Shown piece by piece: positions 25,301 through 32,427 of a stretch of 32,573 bases of DNA (position 1 is its first letter; each line of letters starts with the position of its first letter). The position numbers were made by a program, and so were the translations under genes. The notes beneath the pieces were generated by a model. It was given only the letters and a program-made list of their open reading frames with translations, made no database searches and had not been told where the DNA came from. This stretch comes from Akkermansia muciniphila. Its GTDB lineage: Bacteria; Verrucomicrobiota; Verrucomicrobiia; Limisphaerales; BJHT01. The stretch covers positions 1 through 32,573 of the forward strand of contig CAMAUZ010000085.1 of the NCBI GenBank assembly GCA_945861535.1, written 5' to 3'.

Positions 25301-26224
25301 TTCCCCGTGTAGGTACATTGGCACAGGGCAAATTTCCTCCGTCGGGAAGAATACGCGAATCTTGTCGTGGCGATACGGTGTGGGGTAGCCGTCCGAATCG
25401 ACGAGGACTGCAGCCGCGCTTGCCGTTTGTCCCGAAGGATCCCGGAATATACGCCACCGGCTTTTATGGGTGACCTTGTCTCCAATCTCCGCCGAAAGAT
25501 TGCGAACGTCACCGTCTCTCTCGCATCTCCAAAGAATCCGATCGCCTTCGGGAGGTTGCCAGTAAACTTCATCGATAGCGTGAAGAAAGAGCAAAATTGT
25601 AGGATCCCCAGTGACTGCTTCCCATTCTTTGGCGAAAAGGCCGTTGCGGATTATCGGCGCAGCCGATTCCAAAGTGATTATTGTGGCGTAAACTGCCTCG
25701 ACCTCTGGAATTGCGAGGTCTTGGTCATCCCAGAAAGGCAGCCGTAAAACTGGCACTTCGTCTGCAGACGGTAAATCAGCAGCCCGCAATGCTTTTTGAC
25801 TATCCTCACGACTGAAGCGGACCCGCAGGTTTCCCGATCGAATCCGCACTCGCTCGCCTACGTCGAGCACCGCTTTGAATCCAAGTCCTTTGTAGCCGAT
25901 TGGATCAGTGGCTGCGGCATCGTCAGCATTTTGCAAGAGTTCGAGCAGGAGCCGATTCGTGTAGTCCAACCCCATTTCTTTCTCAGCGCGGGCATGCTCA
26001 ATCACGTCGCCAGGGCAACGTTTGTAAGCATCAAGCCTATTCGCCCGGAGCGCATCCACCTTCCGTTTTGCCTCCAATGCGGAATCGAATGGTCCTGGAT
26101 TTCGCTCGGTTTCGTCGCTGCGGTGACTATTGCACACGGCTTCCAATCCACCGATGGAAAATGGTTTTCCCGTATTCGCCGCAATCAGTCCCTTGCTGCT
26201 CCAGTTAAAGTACGCATGTGACAT
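22352..26224 (-). CDS. Giant GHKL (sacsin-like) ATPase with C-terminal PD-(D/E)XK-type nuclease domain
   Basis: A 1290-residue protein in a visibly lower-GC gene than its neighbours, suggesting transfer. Bergerat-fold (HSP90/sacsin/MutL-type) ATP-binding motifs are present, but in the order II (IAANTGKPFS, residues 14-23), I (LLLELLQNADDA, 92-103), III (IGYKGLGFKAV, 109-119); normally I comes first. The middle ~1000 residues have no domain that I recognise. A Pro/Thr-rich and then Gly-rich linker (~1100-1173) leads to a C-terminal domain with RPDLILID...VAIEVE (Asp 1212, Glu 1226, Glu 1228) and WQTVAYKHV, resembling PD-(D/E)XK nucleases of the NucS/Mrr type with Glu in place of the usual Lys. 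Proteins of this general build occur in defence islands; a phage-defence role is inference. It lies 69 bases downstream of the giant ThuA gene. Confidence 0.8.
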   Translation of the reverse strand: MSHAYFNWSSKGLIAANTGKPFSIGGLEAVCNSHRSDETERNPGPFDSALEAKRKVDALRANRLDAYKRCPGDVIEHARAEKEMGLDYTNRLLLELLQNADDAAATDPIGYKGLGFKAVLDVGERVRIRSGNLRVRFSREDSQKALRAADLPSADEVPVLRLPFWDDQDLAIPEVEAVYATIITLESAAPIIRNGLFAKEWEAVTGDPTILLFLHAIDEVYWQPPEGDRILWRCERDGDVRNLSAEIGDKVTHKSRWRIFRDPSGQTASAAAVLVDSDGYPTPYRHDKIRVFFPTEEICPVPMYLHGEFDLEQNRKRVRPGANRPEIVQSLACCVKSVLTSVHEDGIFLDLLAPLDGMTGLADEVWRAIKATLLEMVLPQCGVRLCDVRLCPDAGTKDFPWNSINRVPNWQKFKELLTHHRPGGLAGTFFLTPGVDNEKREKVVMALNSTAKLSIEELRNFPLLPIEGDASPQATFNCYLFFPPKDSRLTPAPEGIQVGFISRAFAVDCELNPEVKRLLQALGVQEFKPQSIAQVLAKQQLAAVVPEKLWAYLLSNIAPLLKESDGVIDWKSKDRNALAEQVNVPCHNGEWKPAKDVYAGQEWTGNDFLERAYTSNRNRSFFLPPEEDETRRKQIELIARWLGVGWSPKVLCVVNESEPKQRILWQCGRFPFPLPNAPRLWNDHCITLNKDNENDVRCARLREDWQLDGDASVLELSGAFTSIGGEWAYYETYRQASISRSSSKRCDHDNVCLPDSPSYLWHLFQHVAWIPVDGSEKLAPPRDLFSQASEVYQTLSDWVFAPARHIPTHVQERLGIRSSWNSVTPSDWNHWLLAATKVDGNENESDRSRTKRLYAEALRRCSSNYPGKIWCVEKRPDNTDAWHLVSSGQNVWFVDRPDLSRLRLKGIRTFPVELGRRENKDKACEIFGIQSLSKALQGSASFRKGEPQPDLADEIRWRLRERSPCLEAYLRARDHDPTRVSEKWRTVSFRVGLSLQVKFLLHQHELETQSCPAFFQESALTPPSLWLDSDENFTAQGKPKDILWEEVGLALCHAAGRSDQLDDGAVFADLLGCDEASLKRKLLNRGVTEVEIANALPKTPVLTPRVLTLTPPRPVTPVPTLPLAPLPIAVSPTQSSTSTLVPLGTTQPGGGHRLPASGSGRGGGHGGGGGGGGENRAHRDLKDKLWKHPEIIEAGMHQFRYEPSLESHFRPDLILIDVHERFVAIEVESEFPGESDYGVWQTVAYKHVTAAEFNQACGNVRGILVAPSIPNGLKQKCKELGVEWVEVGDC

Positions 26225-26293
26225 AATGAAGTCTGCTTGTCATTTTGGGCTTAGATCATGCGTGTCACGGGTTCCGGTATGTTTACGTCCGGA

Positions 26294-29200
26294 TTACTTC
26301 TTCGGTTCATGACTCAGGGCTAAGTATTCCAAGATCGCGGCTAAGTCGGACGGAGGGAGTTGCTCGAAGCCGGTGGGCATGATGGAAAGGAGGGAGGCGT
26401 CGAGCTTGGCGATGTCTTTGCGCTGGACGACGTGTTTGGCGCCAGTGAGGTCGAGGATTTCCACGGTGGTCTGGGTCTCGGCTTCGAGGCGGCCGGTGTA
26501 GGTTTCGCCGGCTTTGGTGGTGACGCTCCAGGAGCGGTAGTTGGCTTCGACGGAGCGGTTGGGGTCGATGATTTCGACGAGGATGTCGGCGCGGGGGCGG
26601 ACGCCGATGCCGGTGAGTTCGGGGCCGATCTTGCCGCCTTTGCCGTCGAGGGTGTGGCAGTTGAGGCAGACGAGGTCGAAGATTTCCTTGCCGCGTTTCA
26701 CGTCGCCTTTCTGGTTGGCGATGGGGAGGAGTTTGTCGGTAAGGGCGGCCATTTCGGCGCTCGAGGGAGCGGGCTTGGCGCCTTCGAGTTTGCGGGCGCG
26801 GGCAGCGAGGTCGCGGTTCGCGTTGCTCTTGAGTTGCTGCCAGTATTCGGCGGCGATGTCGGTGCGTTTGAGCGGGCCGCGTTCCACGGCGTCGAGGAGG
26901 GCGGCGATCCATTCGGGGCGGCGGAGGACAGCGGAGATGGTGGCGCGGCGGGTGGTGGGGGTGAGTTTGTTCCAGCTTTCAACGAGGGCGGTGCCGGTCT
27001 GGGGGTGGCGGCTTTCGGAGACGGCGGTGATGAGGCCGCTGGCGAGGGCGGGCGGGGCGGTGAGGGCGAGTTGCGCGAGGACGAGTTGGGTGGAGGCGGG
27101 CTGGTCATCGAGGAAGACGAGCTGGCGCGCGGCATCGACGCGGTCGGTGACGCCGGCCTGGGCGTCGGCGACGAGGGTCTTGAAGCCTTTGGTGAGGGCG
27201 GCGACTTCGGAGGCGAAGAGGTCGCGGCGGCCCCAGCGGTCGGCGAGGCTGACGAGGCGTCCGCGGGAGTCGTTGGGGAGGGATTTGAGGAGGGCGACGA
27301 GTTTGGGTTCGTCGTCGGGGGTGAGTTTCGGCGCGGTGCCGGCGGGCCAGCCGGTGGCGAGGCCGTCGAGGATGGGGAGGGCGAGCGCGGGCGAGGCGTC
27401 GGTGAGGGCGAGGAGGGTGGGCACGACGGATTCGACGGGGACGCGGGACGCGTAGTGGCCGGTGACGATGCGGAGGGTCTGGCCGACGCCCGCGGAGACG
27501 CCGGCCACGGGTCCGCCGCCGCCGGCGATGGGGATGAGTTCGATGTCATCGAACCACGCGGTGCCGGTGGCGAGGCCCCAACCGCCGAAGAGGCAGTTGA
27601 TGGTGAGGTCGGTGATGCCGGCGCTGTGGAAGATGGTTTCGACACGGGTCCAGTCCTTGGTGCCGGTGATGGCGGGGGTTTTCGAGCCTTCGATGCCTTG
27701 GGCTTCGTGGAGGTTGAGCTGGGCACCGCGCGCGCCTTTGAGGTTCTCGGTTTTGATCCAGACGGAGAGGCGGTAGGTGGTGTTGGGTTCGAGTTTCACC
27801 TTGGTGAACCAACTGGTGTCCGCGCCTTCCGTGGAGTCGATGCGGAGGCTGCGGGTGCCGGTGTGGGCGAGGTCGGAGAGGCTGTGCTCGCCTTTGCCGC
27901 GGTAGGTGCGCGGGGTCCAGTCGAGGGGTTTGCCGGCGGTTTCGTTTTCGAAGCCGGGGTTGCGAATAATGTTCACGGGCTTCGGCGCGGCGGGCGCGGG
28001 GGCGTGCGGAACGCTGGCGAGGGCGGCCTTGAGGAAGCCCGCGTCGTGCTTGGCGGCGGCGGCGGTGGCGGCGTGTTGCAGCCATTTGTCGCCGGAGTAT
28101 TTTTCATCTTTCAACGCGGCGAAAACGGCCTCGCCTGCAGCGGTGTCCGCTGGCAGGTCGGCGAGCGCGAGGAAGGCGGCGAGGCGGACCTGGGCGTCGG
28201 CGTCGGCGAGGAGCGGGGTGGCGAGCGCGGGCGCGAAATCTTTTCGTAAGGCCATGAGCGCGGCGCGGCGGACGCTGGCGGCGGGATGCTTGAGGGCTTG
28301 GCGCGCGGCGACGTGGGCGAGTTTGTAGCCGGAGTCGAGTTCGCCGAGGCCCTGCAAAGTCCAGAGGGCATGGAGCGCGCCGGGGTTGAGGCCGAGTTCA
28401 TCGACGGTGGTGTCGCGGACGAGTTTGACGAGGGCGTCCGCGGCGGCGGTGAGGTGACGCTCGACGAGGAGTCGCTGGGCGTGCATGCGCCAGAGGAGGT
28501 TCTCGTGTTTGAGCGCGGCGACGAGTTCGGCGGGCGTGGCTTTGGCGAGGTTGAGCGAGGGCGTGAGTTTTCCATCCTGATGCGTGACGCGATAGATGCG
28601 GCCGTGGGTTTTGTCCCGGAGGGGGATGTCGTAGGCGTTGCCTTTGCCGTTCTTGAAGCCGGCGGGCGTGGGGTTGTGCTGGATGATGTAGTTGTACCAA
28701 TCGATCACCCAGAGCGCGCCGTCGGGGCCGACCTCGGCCATGATGGGCGCGGTCCATTCGTCATCGCTGGCGAGGAAGGTGCGGCTGTTTTGCGCGATGA
28801 AATCCGCGCCGTTGGGCTGGAGGACGAACTTGCCGACGAGATGGCCGGTGGGTTCGGTGACGAAGGCGACGCGGTTCCAGTAGGATTTCGGGAAGCTGCG
28901 CGCGGTGTAGAGGGCGTGGCCGGCGGCGGCGGTGTAGCCGCCGTGGACATCGACCTGGCGGACTTTTTCGGTGATCGGGAAAAAGCGCGAACTCGTCGCG
29001 ATGGTGTCCACGCGGCTCGCGGACCAGCCGCTGACGGCTTCGTAGTAGCGGTTGGGGATGGGCATGTACATGGAGGGGTTGCCGTTGGCGGTGGAGCCGA
29101 AGACGATGGCGTCCTCGCTCCAGCCGAAGCCCCAGGTGTTGTTGTTGCTCGAACGGATGAACTCGAGTTTCGAGCCGTCGGGCTTGAAGCGGAAGAAGCC

Positions 29201-30559
29201 CATGCCGAAGCGCTGCGGCTGGCCGCCGACTTCGCCGTTGAAGCCCGAGTAGCCGACGGTGCCCCAGATCCAGTTGTCGAAACCCCAGCGGATGCTGCTC
29301 GGTCCGGCGTGGGTGTCGCCGGTGCCCCAGCCGGTGAAGAGGACTTTGCGCACGTCGGCCTTGTCATCGCCGTCGGTGTCTTGGAGGAGGAGCGTGTCGG
29401 GCGCCTGCACGACGATGAGGCCGCCGTTGGCGAAGACGAAGCCGGTGGGGATGCTCAACTTGTCGGCGAACACGGTGAACTTGTCGGCGCGGCCGGTGCC
29501 CTTGGTGTCTTCGCAAATCACGATGCGGTCGCGGCCCGCGCCGGGCGGCTGCATTTCATTCGGATAATCCACGGTCTCGGCGATCCAGAGGCGGCCGCGT
29601 TCGTCGAAGGCCATGGTGATGGGCTTCTTGATTTCGGGATCGGCGGCCCAGAGTTGCGAGGCGAAACCGGGGAGGGTGACGAGGTGTTTGGCGGATTCGT
29701 CGGCGGGCAGCGGCTTCTGCATTTGATTCCATTTGGTGTCGCCTTTGCGCGCGCCGCCGGGGGCGTAGAAGGGGACATTGGCTTCCTGATACTCGAAGGG
29801 TTTGAGGCCGGTCTTGGCCTGCAATTCCTCAAGGCCGTTGGCGGCGGCCCAGCGGAGGCCGTTCTCGATCAGGGCGTGGAAACCGGCGTTGGACCAGGTG
29901 CGTTGGTCGTGGCCCCAGGCAGTGTAAAACATGCGGCCCTGGCCGTGGGTGCGGACCCAGGTGTAAGGCTCCGCGCCCTTGTCGTCGCGGCGTTCGGCGA
30001 GGACGATGCGGTTGGTCGGGTTGTGCGCGGAGTGGACGTAGGTTTCGTCCCAGCTCTCGATGGCGGTGAGGCCCTGCATGATCGGGTGTTCGGCGTTGAC
30101 GATGGTTTCCTGGAAGACGCCGGTGCCGTGGCTTTTGAACTTGCCGCCGACGAGCGCGATGAACGCGGGGGAATTGCCGAAGCACGCGGAGGCGCAGTGG
30201 ATGGGCACGAGGCCCTTGCCGCCGGCGACGAAATCGAGGAGTGCCTTCTCCTGTTCGGGCGCGAGCTTGGTGTGGTTGGCGAAGATGGCGAGGGCGTCGT
30301 AGCGGGCGAGCGTGGCGGGGTTCAGGTCGTCGAGCTTCTCGGTGTAGGTGAAGGTGATGCCGCGCGGGCTGAGGGCGGCGTCGAGTTGCTTGAAGCGCGC
30401 GGCGGGCTGGTGGTGGCCTTGGTCGCCGAGGAAGAGGACGTTGAGCGCGCCGCTGGTTTTTGGGAGGGGGGCTTTGGCGGCGGCGAAGGTGGTGGCCGTG
30501 GTGAGGAACGCCAGCGCGAAGGCGGCGGGGCGGAGGAGGGACGCGAGTTTGTTTTTCAT
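26294..30559 (-). CDS. Secreted ThuA / PVC-type dehydrogenase / HEAT / CBM-like / cytochrome c fusion
   Basis: A 1421-residue exported protein. Domains in order: signal peptide (1-30, ending TTFAAAKA); ThuA-like domain (~38-265, LNVLFLGDQGHHQPAARF to FHALIENGLRWAAANG), a class I amidotransferase-like fold; PVC-type membrane-bound dehydrogenase propeller (~310-690, PGFASQLWAADPEIKKPITM to GRIYRVTH); HEAT-like helical repeats (~700-870); a galactose-binding/CBM-like beta-sandwich (~885-1035, NIIRNPGFENE to WFDDIELIPI); more HEAT-like repeats; and a C-terminal cytochrome c domain with haem motif CLNCH. The ATG at 30559 is chosen because it begins the signal peptide; the open frame upstream to 30808 is repeat-derived. 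Probably a cell-surface sugar or alcohol oxidoreductase; the substrate is unknown. Confidence 0.92.
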   Translation of the reverse strand: MKNKLASLLRPAAFALAFLTTATTFAAAKAPLPKTSGALNVLFLGDQGHHQPAARFKQLDAALSPRGITFTYTEKLDDLNPATLARYDALAIFANHTKLAPEQEKALLDFVAGGKGLVPIHCASACFGNSPAFIALVGGKFKSHGTGVFQETIVNAEHPIMQGLTAIESWDETYVHSAHNPTNRIVLAERRDDKGAEPYTWVRTHGQGRMFYTAWGHDQRTWSNAGFHALIENGLRWAAANGLEELQAKTGLKPFEYQEANVPFYAPGGARKGDTKWNQMQKPLPADESAKHLVTLPGFASQLWAADPEIKKPITMAFDERGRLWIAETVDYPNEMQPPGAGRDRIVICEDTKGTGRADKFTVFADKLSIPTGFVFANGGLIVVQAPDTLLLQDTDGDDKADVRKVLFTGWGTGDTHAGPSSIRWGFDNWIWGTVGYSGFNGEVGGQPQRFGMGFFRFKPDGSKLEFIRSSNNNTWGFGWSEDAIVFGSTANGNPSMYMPIPNRYYEAVSGWSASRVDTIATSSRFFPITEKVRQVDVHGGYTAAAGHALYTARSFPKSYWNRVAFVTEPTGHLVGKFVLQPNGADFIAQNSRTFLASDDEWTAPIMAEVGPDGALWVIDWYNYIIQHNPTPAGFKNGKGNAYDIPLRDKTHGRIYRVTHQDGKLTPSLNLAKATPAELVAALKHENLLWRMHAQRLLVERHLTAAADALVKLVRDTTVDELGLNPGALHALWTLQGLGELDSGYKLAHVAARQALKHPAASVRRAALMALRKDFAPALATPLLADADAQVRLAAFLALADLPADTAAGEAVFAALKDEKYSGDKWLQHAATAAAAKHDAGFLKAALASVPHAPAPAAPKPVNIIRNPGFENETAGKPLDWTPRTYRGKGEHSLSDLAHTGTRSLRIDSTEGADTSWFTKVKLEPNTTYRLSVWIKTENLKGARGAQLNLHEAQGIEGSKTPAITGTKDWTRVETIFHSAGITDLTINCLFGGWGLATGTAWFDDIELIPIAGGGGPVAGVSAGVGQTLRIVTGHYASRVPVESVVPTLLALTDASPALALPILDGLATGWPAGTAPKLTPDDEPKLVALLKSLPNDSRGRLVSLADRWGRRDLFASEVAALTKGFKTLVADAQAGVTDRVDAARQLVFLDDQPASTQLVLAQLALTAPPALASGLITAVSESRHPQTGTALVESWNKLTPTTRRATISAVLRRPEWIAALLDAVERGPLKRTDIAAEYWQQLKSNANRDLAARARKLEGAKPAPSSAEMAALTDKLLPIANQKGDVKRGKEIFDLVCLNCHTLDGKGGKIGPELTGIGVRPRADILVEIIDPNRSVEANYRSWSVTTKAGETYTGRLEAETQTTVEILDLTGAKHVVQRKDIAKLDASLLSIMPTGFEQLPPSDLAAILEYLALSHEPKK

Positions 30560-30951
30560 GACGATGGTTTTGGCTCGCTGCGCGCGGGAGGTCCGGGGGG
30601 AGCGCCGCGCGGCAGGGAGCGGCGAAAGATTAGGGAGAAATGGGGCGGCGACAATGAGGTTTCGCGGGATTTTCGGGTGGAGATTTTCGGGGAGACGGAA
30701 TCGGGAATGGCAGAAAAATGGGGAGGGGAGAGGGGATTTTGGAGTGGCTGGCGCACGGTGGTTCGACTTGGAAAAAGTAGTTGGAACCACGAAAGACACG
30801 AAAGACACGAAAAGAGAAAGCCATACGGAACCGGGGGATCGCGGGGCAGGTGAAGAAACTCAATGCCGCCAAACCACAATTCGGCCCTTTGTTTTCGTGC
30901 CTTTCGTCTCTTTCGTGGTTCGTCTTGCCGACCGTTTCCGGCTTCAGCCGC
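30560..30951. repeat. Gene-free gap with CACGAAA inverted repeat
   Basis: No gene is seen. The arms 30783-30813 (GGAACCACGAAAGACACG and onward) and 30892-30922 are complements with about three mismatches over 31 bases, separated by 78 bases. The unit is shared with the repeat at 19797-19940. The promoter of the downstream giant gene should lie between here and 30559, but I cannot pick out its boxes. Confidence 0.6.
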
Positions 30952-31395
30952 TCACGGCGTTTTTCGCAGCGTGTTCCACGGGGCTTCGGTCGAGACATCG
31001 ACGATGGCGGGGCCGGGGGCGTTGGCGGGGGAGAGGATGGCGAGGAAGACGAGGGGTTCGGGGTGGGGATTGTAGGTGCCGTGAACTTCGCCTTTGGGGA
31101 TCAGGACCATTTCCCCGGGATCGAGAAGGCGGTGGTCGCGGCCGCACCACTGCTCGGCGCGGCCGGAGAGGACGTAGATGATTTCTTCGCGGGTGGGATG
31201 GGTGTGGAAGGGGTGCGAGCCGCCGGCAGGCATGTTAGCGCGGACGAGGAGCAGCTCCTGATTGGGCACAATGTCAGCGCGGCAGAGCCATTCTTCGTAG
31301 GCCCATGGGGAGGTGAAATCGATTTTCTCGGCGGCGGTGACGAAGCGGCGGAGGGCAAGGTCGGCGGGGGAGGCGGACTTGGCGGGCGTGTTCAT
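30952..31395 (-). CDS. Cupin-domain protein
   Basis: A 147-residue single-domain cupin. Cupin motif 1 is GSHPFHTHPTREEIIYVLSG, giving the H-x-H-x(4)-E metal ligands, and motif 2 is GEMVLIPKGEVHGTYN with the last histidine. This layout supports a divalent-metal beta-barrel. The N-terminal ~40 residues (...SPWAYEEWLCRADIVP) are outside the core. There is no signal peptide. The family includes isomerases, dioxygenases and sugar-binding regulators, and the specific function cannot be told. The ATG at 31395 is preferred; the open frame upstream is repeat sequence. Confidence 0.88.
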   Translation of the reverse strand: MNTPAKSASPADLALRRFVTAAEKIDFTSPWAYEEWLCRADIVPNQELLLVRANMPAGGSHPFHTHPTREEIIYVLSGRAEQWCGRDHRLLDPGEMVLIPKGEVHGTYNPHPEPLVFLAILSPANAPGPAIVDVSTEAPWNTLRKTP

Positions 31396-32058
31396 GGGGG
31401 AAGTGATGCCAGAACGGGGCTGGGAAGGGGAAGCGAAAGGAGGCGGGAACGGCGGCCGAAAACCTTCTCTCTCGGCACTACAACTCTGAAAAAATCCTCG
31501 CACATCGCGAGGCGTTCGGGGTGCGGGCGGTCCCCGCCCGCAGCGGCGGCGCACCTGCGAGGACACCAACCAACTTCCAACGCCCCGGCTCCGGTGTGGC
31601 CGCTGCGGCCGGGACGGCCGCGCTCCTTGGGTTGCGGCTCCGCCGCTCTGTGCCACAACTCTGCAATATCCTCGCGTGGCACGAGGGATTCGGAGCACGG
31701 CATTCGTACTATTTCAGCGTGAGAGGTACGGGCATGGTCGGACCCGCGACGACGTTCGAACGGTGAAGCGGCGTGAACGCCGCGCTCCTTGGGTTGCGGC
31801 TCCGCCGCTCTGTGTTCCTCGCGTCTCTGTGGTTCTCTCATCGGTTTTCACTGCAGAGATGCGGCTTAGTCTGACCTTGAGCGCGCAGCAGAATAAGTCG
31901 CACCGCACAGCATGGGAGTACCCGCCCTCGGGTGCAATTTCCCGCGCCCTCACGGAAAACCAGCGCGGGACGAAAGCGTGCGGAGTTATTGAAACTCACC
32001 GGCTCGCATGAGGGCTGGATGCAAGACGGGGCAGCGCCGCCGATTCCGGCGTTCGGAA
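31396..32058. repeat. Repeat-filled gene-free region
   Basis: No credible gene is present. A perfect 35-base direct repeat occurs at 31618-31652 and 31780-31814 (containing GCTCCTTGGGTTGCGGCTCC and CGCCGCTCTGTG). The second copy is preceded by the palindrome GAAGCGGCGTGAACGCCGC (from 31765), which is identical over 24 bases to the complement of 9196-9219. The remainder (about 31830-32058) is unremarkable. Confidence 0.65.
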
Positions 32059-32210
32059 TTATTTGTCCGAGCGCGGGTCGAAGGCGTCGCGGAGGCCGTC
32101 GCCGAGGAAATTGAGGGCGAGGAGGCTGGTGACGAGGACGAAGACGACGTAGGCCAGCGCGTAAAGGATGTCCACGAAGCGCATCATGAATTCATCGGTG
32201 GGTCCGCCGG
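32059..32210 (-). pseudogene. Oligopeptide ABC permease (OppC/DppC-type) remnant with internal deletion
   Basis: The minus strand joins two conserved pieces of a peptide-transporter permease: TDEFMMRFVDILYALAYVVF, which belongs to the middle of OppB/OppC-type proteins, and SLLALNFLGDGLRDAFDPRS, which is the extreme C-terminus. The ~100 or more residues that normally separate them, including the EAA loop, are missing and the frame continues across the joint. The upstream part of the frame (to 32343) is unrelated to the family. This is a dead fragment. Confidence 0.75.
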
Positions 32211-32427
32211 AACTGGCTGGGAGGGCGCAGTCAGCGACACCCAGGGCGGGTGTGCTTCCCGGCACGAATTCCCGAGGCGACGCTTGCGGTGCCCCCGCGT
32301 CCCGGCCTAATCTCTCCGCACTGCGAACGATTTTCCTCCCCACCCAGAACGCGCGGAATTTCCAGCCAGTGCCCGTTGGTTTGGTGGGAGAAACGGAACC
32401 GAGTCAGATAGGTTGAACGCATGACAC
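32211..32427. other. Unassigned spacer between permease remnant and insertion sequence
   Basis: Short frames on both strands show no recognisable protein and I see no strong repeat. It may be further decayed sequence or a dispersed element that I do not recognise. Confidence 0.3.

Noticed and set aside
26225-26293. Possible missing N-terminus of the large ATPase upstream of its ATG
   Set aside because: Only 69 bases separate it from the stop of the giant ThuA gene and they encode nothing like the start of a GHKL domain, so the odd motif order is not simply a mis-called start.
30560-30808. Earlier start for the giant ThuA fusion (30808)
   Set aside because: The extra 83 residues are encoded by inverted-repeat and low-complexity sequence, whereas the ATG at 30559 begins a standard signal peptide.
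26360-30853. Two very long open frames on the plus strand opposite the giant ThuA fusion gene
   Set aside because: Their translations are Gly/Ala/Glu/Asp/Val-rich with no motifs, while the minus strand encodes well-known domains throughout; this is an effect of GC-rich codon third positions.
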